Assembly: GCF_003367395.1 (NCBI RefSeq)
Contig: NZ_CP031417.1
Span: 4,154,001-4,218,000 of the forward strand
DNA from: Pseudolabrys taiwanensis
Lineage (GTDB): Bacteria; Pseudomonadota; Alphaproteobacteria; Rhizobiales; Xanthobacteraceae
Reading direction: 5' to 3'
DNA: 64,000 nucleotides
The position numbers and the translations under genes are program-made. Of this stretch, positions 53,229-64,000 are shown piece after piece; within the stretch, counting starts at the first letter, position 1; each line of letters begins with the position of its first letter. The notes beneath the pieces were generated by a model. It did no database searches. It saw nothing but the letters and a program-made list of their open reading frames with translations, and was not told where the DNA came from.

Positions 53229-54469
53229 AGACTCGACCAGATCAGCAGCACGACGGCGACCGCCATCAGCACCGCGGCGAGCCAGCCCAGGACGATCAGC
53301 CAGCGTGGCGCCGCCAGCAGGCGGATGCCACGTTTGCTGCCGACGACGAACATGGTCGCGATCATGATCGGCACCGCCACGATGCCGTTGATCACGGCCG
53401 CCCAGAACAGCATGGCGATCGGATCGATCTTGGTCGCCAGCAAAGCCGCGCCGCCGAGCGTCGCCGCTGCGACGATGGCATAGAAGCCGATGGCGCGGTT
53501 GACCGGCAGTTCCAGGCTGCCCGGCAGCTTGAACAATTCGGCGACCGCATAAGCGGCCGAGCCGGCGAGCACCGGCACGGCAAGAAGTCCGGTGCCGATA
53601 ATGCCGAGGGCGAACAGCGCGAAGGTCAACGGGCCGCCGATCGGCCGCAGCGCCTCGGCGGCCTCCGAGGCCGTGTCGATATGCGTGACCCCATGGGTAT
53701 GCAGCGTTGCCGCGGTGGTGACGATAATGAAGAACGCAACGAGATTGGAGAACACCATCCCGGTCCAGGTGTCGACCGAGATGGTACGGAAGGCGCGCTT
53801 TCGTTGGGTCGGATGGCTCGCATATCTGCGGCGATGACTCAGCGCCGACTCCTCGGCCTCCTGCGATGCCTGCCAAAAGAACAGATACGGACTGATCGTC
53901 GTGCCGAACACGGCAACGATCATCAGCAGCGTTTCCTGGTCGAACTTCATTTGCGGGACGACGGTCGCCCGAACGACGTCGCCCCAGGGAATCTGCACGC
54001 TGAACGCGGCCGCGACGTAAGCCAGCAGTACGAGCGTCATCAGCTTCAGGATGCCGGCATAGCGATGATAGGGGATGAAGACTTCGGCGATCAGGCAGAC
54101 CGCGCCGAACAGCACCGCGTACAGAAGCGACGAACCGCCGATGACGAGGTTCAGCGCCTCGCCCATGGCGGCGAGATCGGCGGCGATGTTGATCGTGTTG
54201 GCGACCAGCAGCGCCGAGATCAGCAGATACAGCACGGGTTTGGGCACGACGCGCGACAGATTGCGGGCCAGTCCCTGGCGTGTGTCCCAGCCGATGATCG
54301 CGCTGATGATCTGAATCGCCGCCATGAACGGCAGCGTCAGAAAAATCGTCCAGAGCAACGCAAAGCCGAACTGCGCGCCGGCCTGCGAGTAGGTCGCGAT
54401 GCCGCTTGGGTCGTCGTCGGCCGCCCCCGTCACCAATCCCGGTCCGAGTGCCCGCCATATGCCACGCAT
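53225..54469 (-). CDS. Divergent Nramp-family divalent metal transporter
   Basis: A 414-residue protein with about eleven membrane helices. The first helix carries DDDPSGIATYSQAG where canonical Nramp has DPGN, and helix 6 reads GTTISPYLFFWQASQE instead of the usual MPHN-type motif. The fold is Nramp/SLC11 but two metal-site positions differ, so ion choice may differ from Mn/Fe. The ATG at 54469 has AAGGCGG upstream. It ends tail-to-tail with zapE, overlapping by four bases. Confidence 0.88.
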   Translation of the reverse strand: MRGIWRALGPGLVTGAADDDPSGIATYSQAGAQFGFALLWTIFLTLPFMAAIQIISAIIGWDTRQGLARNLSRVVPKPVLYLLISALLVANTINIAADLAAMGEALNLVIGGSSLLYAVLFGAVCLIAEVFIPYHRYAGILKLMTLVLLAYVAAAFSVQIPWGDVVRATVVPQMKFDQETLLMIVAVFGTTISPYLFFWQASQEAEESALSHRRRYASHPTQRKRAFRTISVDTWTGMVFSNLVAFFIIVTTAATLHTHGVTHIDTASEAAEALRPIGGPLTFALFALGIIGTGLLAVPVLAGSAAYAVAELFKLPGSLELPVNRAIGFYAIVAAATLGGAALLATKIDPIAMLFWAAVINGIVAVPIMIATMFVVGSKRGIRLLAAPRWLIVLGWLAAVLMAVAVVLLIWSSL

Positions 54470-54654
54470 GCAGAGCCGCCTTGTCCCCACGAATCCAAAA
54501 AAAAGATCATGCGCCCTCGGCCGATGCGGGCAAGCAACGGGCGCGCGTGAAGCCCCAACTTTTACGCTGCGCCGCACGCAACTTATTGCGATGCAATGCG
54601 CATTTTTCTGAATTTTCGAGGCCCGCCCCCTGGACAGTCATCAAGGCGTCTGCT

Positions 54655-54676
54655 GGTATTATGTATACTTGATACC
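54655..54676. promoter_or_regulatory. Imperfect 22-bp dyad upstream of mdh
   Basis: GGTATTATGTATACTTGATACC is symmetric around GTATAC except at two mirrored pairs of positions. It lies about 110 bases before mdh, at the place where a promoter for the TCA block would be expected. The GTATAC core and arm length resemble GntR-type operators; the regulator is unknown. Confidence 0.5.
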
Positions 54677-54735
54677 AAGGCGCGCATCTTCGCTCCGCGC
54701 GCGGGCGCCTTGTCGCGAAATGCCTAACGGGATAA

Positions 54736-55749
<1,014 letters not shown>

Positions 55750-55756
55750 TTCACGG

Positions 55757-55857
55757 TGTCATCGTCCGTGAAAGCGGGCGGTCCAGTATTCATCGAGTTC
55801 GAGAGCGAGCCTTAAGTCAGGACAATACTGGATGCCCCGCTCGCGCGGGGCATGGCA
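55757..55857. repeat. Palindromic repeat between mdh and sucC
   Basis: GTGTCATCGTCCGTGAAAGCGGGCGGTCCAGTAT and ATACTGGATGCCCCGCTCGCGCGGGGCATGGCAG are inverted arms; same type as 32520-32621. Confidence 0.85.
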
Positions 55858-55879
55858 GCCATGGAGTTGGATAGCGACA

Positions 55880-57048
<1,169 letters not shown>

Positions 57049-57049
<1 letters not shown>

Positions 57050-57933
57050 TGTCCGTCCTCATCGATAAAAACACCAAGGTCATCTGCCAGGGCTTCACCG
57101 GCAAGAACGGCACCTTCCATTCGCAGCAGGCGATCGCCTACGGCACCAAGATGGTCGGCGGCACCTCGCCCGGCAAAGGCGGCGGCACGCATCTCGATCT
57201 GCCGATCTTCGACACGGTCGCCGAGGCCAAGGACAAGACCGGTTGCGACGCGAGCGTCATCTACGTGCCGCCGCCGGGCGCCGCCGACGCGATCTGCGAA
57301 GCCATCCAGGCGGAGATCCCGCTCATCGTCTGCATCACCGAAGGCATTCCGGTGCTGGACATGGTCAAGGTGAAGCGCGCGCTGTCGGGTTCGAAGTCGC
57401 GCCTCATCGGGCCGAACTGCCCGGGCGTGATGACCTCCGGCGAATGCAAGATCGGCATCATGCCGGGCAACATCTTCTCGACCGGCTCGGTCGGTATCGT
57501 GTCGCGCTCCGGCACGCTGACCTACGAAGCGGTGTTCCAGACGACGCGCGAAGGCCTCGGCCAGACCACGGCCGTCGGCATCGGCGGCGATCCGGTCAAG
57601 GGCACCGAGTTCATCGACGTGTTGGAGATGTTCCTCGCCGACCCGAAGACCGAATCGATCGTCATGATCGGTGAGATCGGCGGTTCGGCCGAAGAGGACG
57701 CCGCGCAGTTCCTGATCGACGAAGCCAAGAAGGGCCGCAAGAAGCCGATGGTCGGCTTTATCGCTGGCGTCACCGCGCCTCCGGGCCGCCGCATGGGTCA
57801 TGCCGGCGCGATCATCTCCGGCGGTAAGGGCGATGCGAAGTCGAAGTCCGCGGCGATGGAAGCGGCCGGCATTCGCGTGTCGCCGTCGCCCGCCCGCATC
57901 GGCAAGACGCTGGTGGAAGTCCTCAAGGGCTGA
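57049..57933 (+). CDS. sucD: Succinyl-CoA synthetase, alpha subunit
   Basis: CoA-binding, phosphohistidine subunit, 294 residues. [21 protein letters not shown] binds CoA; H251 in [11 protein letters not shown] is the phosphorylated histidine; GPNCPGVM and [13 protein letters not shown] are family motifs. Completes the succinyl-CoA step with SucC. A strong terminator follows, which separates it from sucA. Confidence 0.97.
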
Positions 57934-57964
57934 GCAGAACGCGAAAAGTTTACTTCGATACCGC

Positions 57965-57996
57965 ACGGCGGGGCCTCGGCCCCGCCGTTTTGTTTT
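57965..57996 (+). terminator. Rho-independent terminator after sucD
   Basis: A 10-bp stem ACGGCGGGGC/GCCCCGCCGT with a CTCG tetraloop, followed by TTTGTTTT, 31 bases after the sucD stop. The remaining ~235 bases before sucA hold no gene and presumably its own promoter. Confidence 0.9.
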
Positions 57997-58231
57997 GGCG
58001 CGTAAAGCCAAAAATCCGGCAACGAAATCACCCGAAAGAGGGTTACATCCAGGTCGGAGTGGCCTGGAAATGGCTCTAAAGTGCTGGAATCCAGGTTCAC
58101 TCCTTAGGCTTTTGTAGACTTACAGCCGCCATAAATAGCGTTAAAAGAACGCCCGCCGCCAATTGCCGACCTTCCCGGGCCGGCCCGATGGAAAACGCGC
58201 GCTTTTCCCGAGTTCGCGCAAGGAAACGACA

Positions 58232-61189
58232 ATGTCCCGCCAGGACGCCAACGCTGCTTTTGCCCTCACTTCCTTCCTTTACGGCGGTAATGCCGCCTAT
58301 ATCGAGGACCTCTACGCCAAGTACGAAGCCGACCCCGCAAAGGTCGACGCCGAGTGGCGGGATTTCTTCCAGAGCCTGAAGGACGACCGCGCCAACGTCG
58401 TCAAAAGCGCCGAGGGCGCGTCCTGGAAGCAGCCGAACTGGCCGGTGCGCCCATCGGGCGATCTGGTGTGGGCGCTCGATGCCAACTGGGCCGAAACTGA
58501 AAAGAAGCTCGGCGAGAAGATCAGCGCCAAGGCGCAAGCCAAGGGCGTCGAGCTCGGCAGCGCCGACGTGATGCAAGCGACGCGCGATTCGCTGCGCGCG
58601 CTGATGCTCATCCGCGCTTACCGCATCCGCGGTCACTTCCATGCCAAGCTTGATCCGCTCGGCATCCAGGCGGAGCCGAACGAAGAGGAGCTCGAGCCCG
58701 CGTCCTACGGCTTCACCGAAACCGACATGGACCGCAAGATCTTCCTCGACAAGGTGCTGGGCCTCGAATTCGCATCGATGCGCGAGATCGTCGCCATTCT
58801 GCGGCGCACCTACTGCCAGACTGTCGGCGTCGAGTTCATGCACATCTCGAACGCCGCGCAGAAGTCCTGGATTCAGGAGCGCATCGAAGGCCGCGACAAG
58901 GAGATCACCTTCACGCGTGAAGGCAAGCGCGCGATCCTGAACAAGCTTGTCGAAGCGGAAGGCTTCGAGAAGTTTCTTGACGTCAAGTACACCGGCACCA
59001 AGCGCTTCGGTCTTGATGGCGGCGAAGCGCTGATCCCGGCGCTCGAGCAGATCATCAAGCGCGGCGGCAATCTCGGTGTGAAGGAAATCGTGCTCGGCAT
59101 GCCGCATCGCGGCCGCCTGAACGTTCTCACGCAGGTGATGGGCAAGCCGCACCGCGTGCTGTTCCACGAATTCAAGGGCGGCTCGGCGACGCCGGACGAG
59201 GTCGAAGGTTCGGGCGACGTCAAGTACCATCTCGGTGCGTCCGCGGACCGCGAGTTCGACAGCAACAAGGTCCACCTGTCGCTGACGCCGAATCCCTCGC
59301 ATCTGGAAATCGTCGATCCGGTGACGCTCGGCAAAGTGCGCGCCAAGCAGGATCAGCATAACTGCCCGCCGGACGACCGCACGTCGGTGCTGCCGCTGCT
59401 GATGCACGGCGACGCGGCTTTCGCCGGCCAGGGCGTGGTGGCCGAGTGCTTCGGCCTGTCGGGTCTGAAGGGTTATCGCACCGGCGGCTCGATCCACTTC
59501 ATCGTCAACAACCAGATCGGCTTCACCACCTATCCGCGCTACTCGCGTTCGTCGCCGTATCCGTCCGACGTCGCGAAGATGATCGAGGCGCTAATCCTGC
59601 ACGTGAACGGCGACGATCCGGAAGCGGTGGTGTTCGCGGCCAAGGTGGCGATCGAGTATCGGATGCAATTCCAGCAGCCGGTCGTCATCGACATGTGGTG
59701 CTACCGGCGCTTCGGTCACAACGAGGGCGACGAGCCTTCGTTCACCCAGCCGCTGATGTACAAGAAGATCCGCGGGCATGCGTCGACGCTCGAAATCTAC
59801 GCCAAGAAGCTGATCGCCGAAGGCGTCGTGACCGAGGGCGAAGTCGACAAGATGAAGGCGGATTGGCGCTCGCGCCTCGATGCCGAGTACGAAGCCGGCC
59901 AGGGCTACAAGCCGAACAAGGCCGACTGGCTCGACGGCCGCTGGGCCGGCATGAAGCCGGCTGTGGACGCCGACGATCCGCGCCGCGGCAACACCGGCGT
60001 CGACGAAAAGGTGCTCAAGGATATCGGCGCCAAGATCACCAAGGTGCCGGACGGCTTCCAGGTGCACCGCACGGTGCAGCGCTTCCTCGACAACCGCGCC
60101 AAGGCGATCGAGACCGGCGAGGGAATTGACTGGGCGACGGGCGAAGCGCTTGCGTTCTGCACGTTGCTGAAGGAGGGCAATCCGGTTCGCCTGTCGGGCC
60201 AGGATTCGGAACGTGGCACGTTCTCGCAGCGCCATTCGGTGCTGTTCGATCAAGAGACCGAAGATCGCTATGTGCCCTTCAACCATCTCGACGAGAAGCA
60301 GTCGCGCTACGAAGTGATCAATTCGAGCCTGTCCGAAGAGGCGGTGCTTGGCTTCGAATACGGCTATTCGACCGCCGAACCGAACACGCTGACCATGTGG
60401 GAAGCGCAGTTCGGCGACTTCGCCAACGGCGCGCAGGTCGTGTTCGACCAGTTCATCTCGTCCGCCGAACGCAAGTGGCTGCGTATGTCCGGTCTCGTCT
60501 GCCTCTTGCCGCACGGCTATGAAGGCCAGGGTCCGGAGCACTCCTCCGCGCGTCTCGAGCGCTATCTGCAGATGTGCGCCGAGGACAACATGCAGGTCGC
60601 CAACTGCACGACGCCGGCGAACTACTTCCATATCCTGCGCCGGCAGCTGAGGCGCGAGATCCGTAAGCCGCTGATCCTGATGACGCCGAAGTCGCTGCTG
60701 CGCCACAAGCGCGCCGTGTCGCGCCTCGACGAACTGACGACGGGCACCACGTTCCATCGCCTGTTGTGGGACGATGCCCAGCAGCGCGCCGATGAGAAGA
60801 TCAAGCTCGTCTCGGACGACAAGATCCGCCGCGTCGTTCTGTGCTCGGGCAAGGTCTATTACGACCTTTACGACGAGCGCGAGAAGCGCGGCATCAACGA
60901 CATCTATCTGCTGCGCATCGAGCAGCTCTATCCGTTCCCGACCAAGGCGTTGATGGCGGAGCTGTCGCGCTTCAAGCAGGCCGAGATCGTCTGGTGTCAG
61001 GAAGAGCCGCGCAACATGGGTGCGTGGTTCTTCGTCGACGTGTTCCTGCAGTGGGTTCTGAACCAGATCAGCGCCAAGCACCGCGCCGTCCGCTATGCGG
61101 GCCGTCCGGCCTCGGCGTCGACCGCGGTCGGGCAGATGTCGAAGCACCTCGCGCAGCTCAAGCAGTTCCTCGACGAGGCGCTGGGCTGA
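58232..61189 (+). CDS. sucA: 2-oxoglutarate dehydrogenase, E1 component
   Basis: Thiamine-diphosphate E1 of the 2-oxoglutarate dehydrogenase complex. 985 residues from MSRQDANAAF, with AAGGAAAC upstream. The N-terminal docking segment (SFLYGGNAAYIEDLYAKYEADP), H292 in GMPHRGRLNVL, the ThDP/Mg motif HGDAAFAGQGVV...NNQIGFTT and the C-terminal pyrimidine domain (LPHGYEGQGPEHSSARLERYLQ) are all visible. Decarboxylates 2-oxoglutarate and hands the succinyl group to OdhB. A repeat lies between it and odhB. Confidence 0.97.
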   Translation: MSRQDANAAFALTSFLYGGNAAYIEDLYAKYEADPAKVDAEWRDFFQSLKDDRANVVKSAEGASWKQPNWPVRPSGDLVWALDANWAETEKKLGEKISAKAQAKGVELGSADVMQATRDSLRALMLIRAYRIRGHFHAKLDPLGIQAEPNEEELEPASYGFTETDMDRKIFLDKVLGLEFASMREIVAILRRTYCQTVGVEFMHISNAAQKSWIQERIEGRDKEITFTREGKRAILNKLVEAEGFEKFLDVKYTGTKRFGLDGGEALIPALEQIIKRGGNLGVKEIVLGMPHRGRLNVLTQVMGKPHRVLFHEFKGGSATPDEVEGSGDVKYHLGASADREFDSNKVHLSLTPNPSHLEIVDPVTLGKVRAKQDQHNCPPDDRTSVLPLLMHGDAAFAGQGVVAECFGLSGLKGYRTGGSIHFIVNNQIGFTTYPRYSRSSPYPSDVAKMIEALILHVNGDDPEAVVFAAKVAIEYRMQFQQPVVIDMWCYRRFGHNEGDEPSFTQPLMYKKIRGHASTLEIYAKKLIAEGVVTEGEVDKMKADWRSRLDAEYEAGQGYKPNKADWLDGRWAGMKPAVDADDPRRGNTGVDEKVLKDIGAKITKVPDGFQVHRTVQRFLDNRAKAIETGEGIDWATGEALAFCTLLKEGNPVRLSGQDSERGTFSQRHSVLFDQETEDRYVPFNHLDEKQSRYEVINSSLSEEAVLGFEYGYSTAEPNTLTMWEAQFGDFANGAQVVFDQFISSAERKWLRMSGLVCLLPHGYEGQGPEHSSARLERYLQMCAEDNMQVANCTTPANYFHILRRQLRREIRKPLILMTPKSLLRHKRAVSRLDELTTGTTFHRLLWDDAQQRADEKIKLVSDDKIRRVVLCSGKVYYDLYDEREKRGINDIYLLRIEQLYPFPTKALMAELSRFKQAEIVWCQEEPRNMGAWFFVDVFLQWVLNQISAKHRAVRYAGRPASASTAVGQMSKHLAQLKQFLDEALG

Positions 61190-61201
61190 TCAATTGCACT
61201 C

Positions 61202-61291
61202 CGTCATGCCCGGCCTTGTGCCGGGCATCCACGTCTGGGCGGAGTTTCAAAAGTCGAAGACGTGGATGGCCGGGACAAGCCCGGCCATGAC
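61202..61291. repeat. Palindromic repeat between sucA and odhB
   Basis: CGTCATGCCCGGCCTTGTGCCGGGCATCCACGTCT and GACGTGGATGGCCGGGACAAGCCCGGCCATGACG are inverted arms. If read in the odhB frame it would give [11 protein letters not shown], a repeat-derived head that the true start avoids. Confidence 0.85.
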
Positions 61292-61318
61292 GAAAACATT
61301 TTAGGCAAGAGAACACTC

Positions 61319-62551
<1,233 letters not shown>

Positions 62552-62558
62552 GGGCGAG

Positions 62559-62807
62559 ATGCCGAACGGTAAACCAGGTGACCATCCGCTGACCGACATC
62601 GTCATGCATCGCATGCCGATGTTCGGCGGCGAAATCGACGACAAGGTCCGTAAGCTCGACGCCATCGTGTCGAACGAGCTTCGCGATGTGTTGGCCACGG
62701 TGGTTTACTTCTGGCCATGGGGCGAGCGGACGCCGACCGATCCGCACGCCCTCTCGGCGATTCTCGATTCGCTGCAGCGTTGCGCCGAAAAGCAGGCGCG
62801 CGCCTGA
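62559..62807 (+). CDS. Small protein of unknown function within the odh operon
   Basis: Encodes 82 residues from an ATG eight bases after odhB, with GAGGGCG upstream. The frame has no membrane segment or signal; it contains MHRMPMFGGEIDDKVRKLDAIVSNELRDVLATVVYFWPWG and a helical end (ALSAILDSLQRCAEKQARA) in broad outline. Its position between the E2 and E3 genes suggests it travels with the complex, but I do not recognise a family and no role should be assumed. Confidence 0.65.
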   Translation: MPNGKPGDHPLTDIVMHRMPMFGGEIDDKVRKLDAIVSNELRDVLATVVYFWPWGERTPTDPHALSAILDSLQRCAEKQARA

Positions 62808-62862
62808 AGCGAAACCATACCGACAGGCGCGCGAGCGCTGATTTCTGAGCAGGACGTTTGTT

Positions 62863-64000
62863 ATGAGCTACGATCTTATCGTCATCGGTACCGGCCCTGG
62901 CGGCTATGTCTGCGCCATCCGCGCGGCGCAGCTCGGGCTGAAGACCGCGGTGGTTGAAAAGACCTCCTTCGGCGGTACCTGCCTCAACATCGGCTGCATC
63001 CCGTCGAAGGCGCTGCTGCATGCGTCCGAGCTGTTCGAGGAAGCCGGGCACTCCTTCGCGAAGATGGGCATCGGCGTTCCCGCGCCGAAGCTCGATCTGC
63101 CGACCATGCTCAAGTTCAAGCAGGATGCCATCGACGGCAACGTGAAGGGCGTCGACTTCCTGTTCAAGAAGAACAAGATCGATGCCTTTATCGGCACCGG
63201 CCGCATCACCGCGCCCGGCAAGGTCGAGGTGAAGGGCAACGACGGCAAGACGCAGACACTGGAGACGAAGAACATCGTCATCGCCACCGGCTCGGATGTG
63301 GCGAAGCTTCGCGGCATCGAGATCGACGAGAAGCGCATCGTATCGTCGACCGGTGCGCTGTCGCTGGACAAGGTGCCGGAGCATCTCCTCGTCATCGGCG
63401 CCGGCGTCATCGGCCTCGAGCTCGGCTCGGTGTGGCGCCGCATCGGTGCCAAGGTCACCGTGGTGGAATTCCTCGACGGCGTGCTGCCCGGCATGGACGG
63501 CGAGGTGCGTAAGCAAGCACAGCGCCTGTTCGAGAAGCAGGGCATGACCTTCAAGCTGTCGTCCAAGGTCACTGGCGTCGATACGTCGGGCAAGAAACTG
63601 AAGGCGACGATCGAGCCGGCCAAGGGTGGCGCGGCGGAGACGATCGAAGCCGACATCGTGCTCGTCTCGACTGGGCGCGTGCCGTACACCGAAAACCTGG
63701 GTCTCAAGGAAGCCGGCGTTACGCTCGATGAGCGCGGCCGCGTCACGGTCGACCATCACTATGCGACCAACGTGCCGGGCATTTACGCCATCGGCGACGT
63801 GATCGTCGGACCGATGCTGGCGCACAAGGCCGAAGACGAAGGCGTTGCGGTCGCCGAGATTCTCGCCGGCCAGGCCGGTCATGTGAACTACGACGTCATT
63901 CCGGGCGTGGTTTACACGATGCCGGAGATCGCCGCGGTCGGTAAGTCCGAGGAAGATCTCAAGGCGGCCGGCGTTGCGTACAACGTCGGGAAATTTCCGT
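62863..64000 (+). CDS. lpd: Dihydrolipoyl dehydrogenase (E3), 3' end beyond the window
   Basis: FAD disulfide reductase reoxidising lipoyl groups on E2. 379 codons are visible of a usual ~465. FAD motif [19 protein letters not shown], redox cysteines C40 and C45 ([13 protein letters not shown]), NAD motif [19 protein letters not shown] and FAD-contact [17 protein letters not shown] are intact; the interface domain starts before the edge. As last visible gene of sucA-odhB-lpd it supplies E3 for this complex and possibly others. Confidence 0.97.
   Translation, partial: MSYDLIVIGTGPGGYVCAIRAAQLGLKTAVVEKTSFGGTCLNIGCIPSKALLHASELFEEAGHSFAKMGIGVPAPKLDLPTMLKFKQDAIDGNVKGVDFLFKKNKIDAFIGTGRITAPGKVEVKGNDGKTQTLETKNIVIATGSDVAKLRGIEIDEKRIVSSTGALSLDKVPEHLLVIGAGVIGLELGSVWRRIGAKVTVVEFLDGVLPGMDGEVRKQAQRLFEKQGMTFKLSSKVTGVDTSGKKLKATIEPAKGGAAETIEADIVLVSTGRVPYTENLGLKEAGVTLDERGRVTVDHHYATNVPGIYAIGDVIVGPMLAHKAEDEGVAVAEILAGQAGHVNYDVIPGVVYTMPEIAAVGKSEEDLKAAGVAYNVGKFP

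Overview
This window is a stretch of high-GC alphaproteobacterial chromosome, most probably Hyphomicrobiales in the Bradyrhizobium/Rhodopseudomonas/Pseudolabrys neighbourhood. The placement rests on gene order (ffh-rpsP-rimM-trmD-rplS with leuC/leuD nearby; dapF-mtaB-ftsY-yciB; ccmABCDG next to acnA; mdh-sucCD-sucA-odhB-lpd), on lineage-typical small families (DUF3551, DUF2794, DUF1223, bactofilin), on a ybhL-type RNA leader and on many short palindromic intergenic repeats. It is almost entirely core metabolism. I see no prophage, IS element, CRISPR array, tRNA, rRNA or defence island.

Layout. 0-3 kb: tail of a sodium:solute symporter, type II NADH dehydrogenase, leuB. 3-6.4 kb: class I ribonucleotide reductase nrdAB behind a cobalamin riboswitch and a dyad pair resembling NrdR boxes. 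6.7-9.9 kb: a small secreted protein, the sulfite dehydrogenase pair sorA-sorB and a membrane-anchored unknown. 10-14.7 kb: asd, beta-carbonic anhydrase, a DUF429 protein, a CitE-like CoA lyase, a bactofilin and a small DUF6494-like gene. 14.8-19 kb: leuD and leuC with small secreted proteins and a zincin between them. 19-21.3 kb: divergent tryptophan 2,3-dioxygenase and kynureninase-like genes around a perfect 16-bp palindrome. 21.4-25.8 kb: translation/SRP cluster (ffh, rpsP, a GIY-YIG nuclease, rimM, trmD, rplS), transcribed leftward. 26-36 kb: SIMPL and GyrI-like secreted proteins, dapF-mtaB, a PPOX flavoprotein, an RluA pseudouridine synthase, ftsY, yciB and the ycjX-ycjF pair. 36-43 kb: flavin reductase plus ccmG-D-C-B-A leftward, and acnA rightward. 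43-51.7 kb: a DUF1223 protein, a candidate minus-strand structured RNA, DUF2794, two GNATs, a Bax-inhibitor protein with its RNA leader, a lipoprotein-release-type ABC transporter facing tesA, and thpR. 52-54.5 kb: zapE and a divergent Nramp-family transporter. 54.7-64 kb: TCA block mdh-sucC-sucD, sucA-odhB-small ORF-lpd (lpd runs off the window).

How it fits together. The acnA, mdh, sucCD and 2-oxoglutarate dehydrogenase genes supply much of the TCA cycle; leuBCD, asd and dapF supply amino-acid and cell-wall precursors; ffh/ftsY supply co-translational targeting; ccmABCDG supports cytochrome c maturation, which SorB needs.

The most interesting signals are regulatory or structural rather than a new gene system: B12- and NrdR-like control of nrdAB; an array of GCAGCAA motifs at helical-turn spacing upstream of zapE; an unannotated structured RNA with its own terminator; dyads upstream of kynA/kynU and mdh; and intergenic repeats that have entered genes, adding an in-frame insert to the RluA synthase and C-terminal tails to RimM and the GIY-YIG protein. 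Most starts were chosen from ribosome-binding sites and family N-termini.
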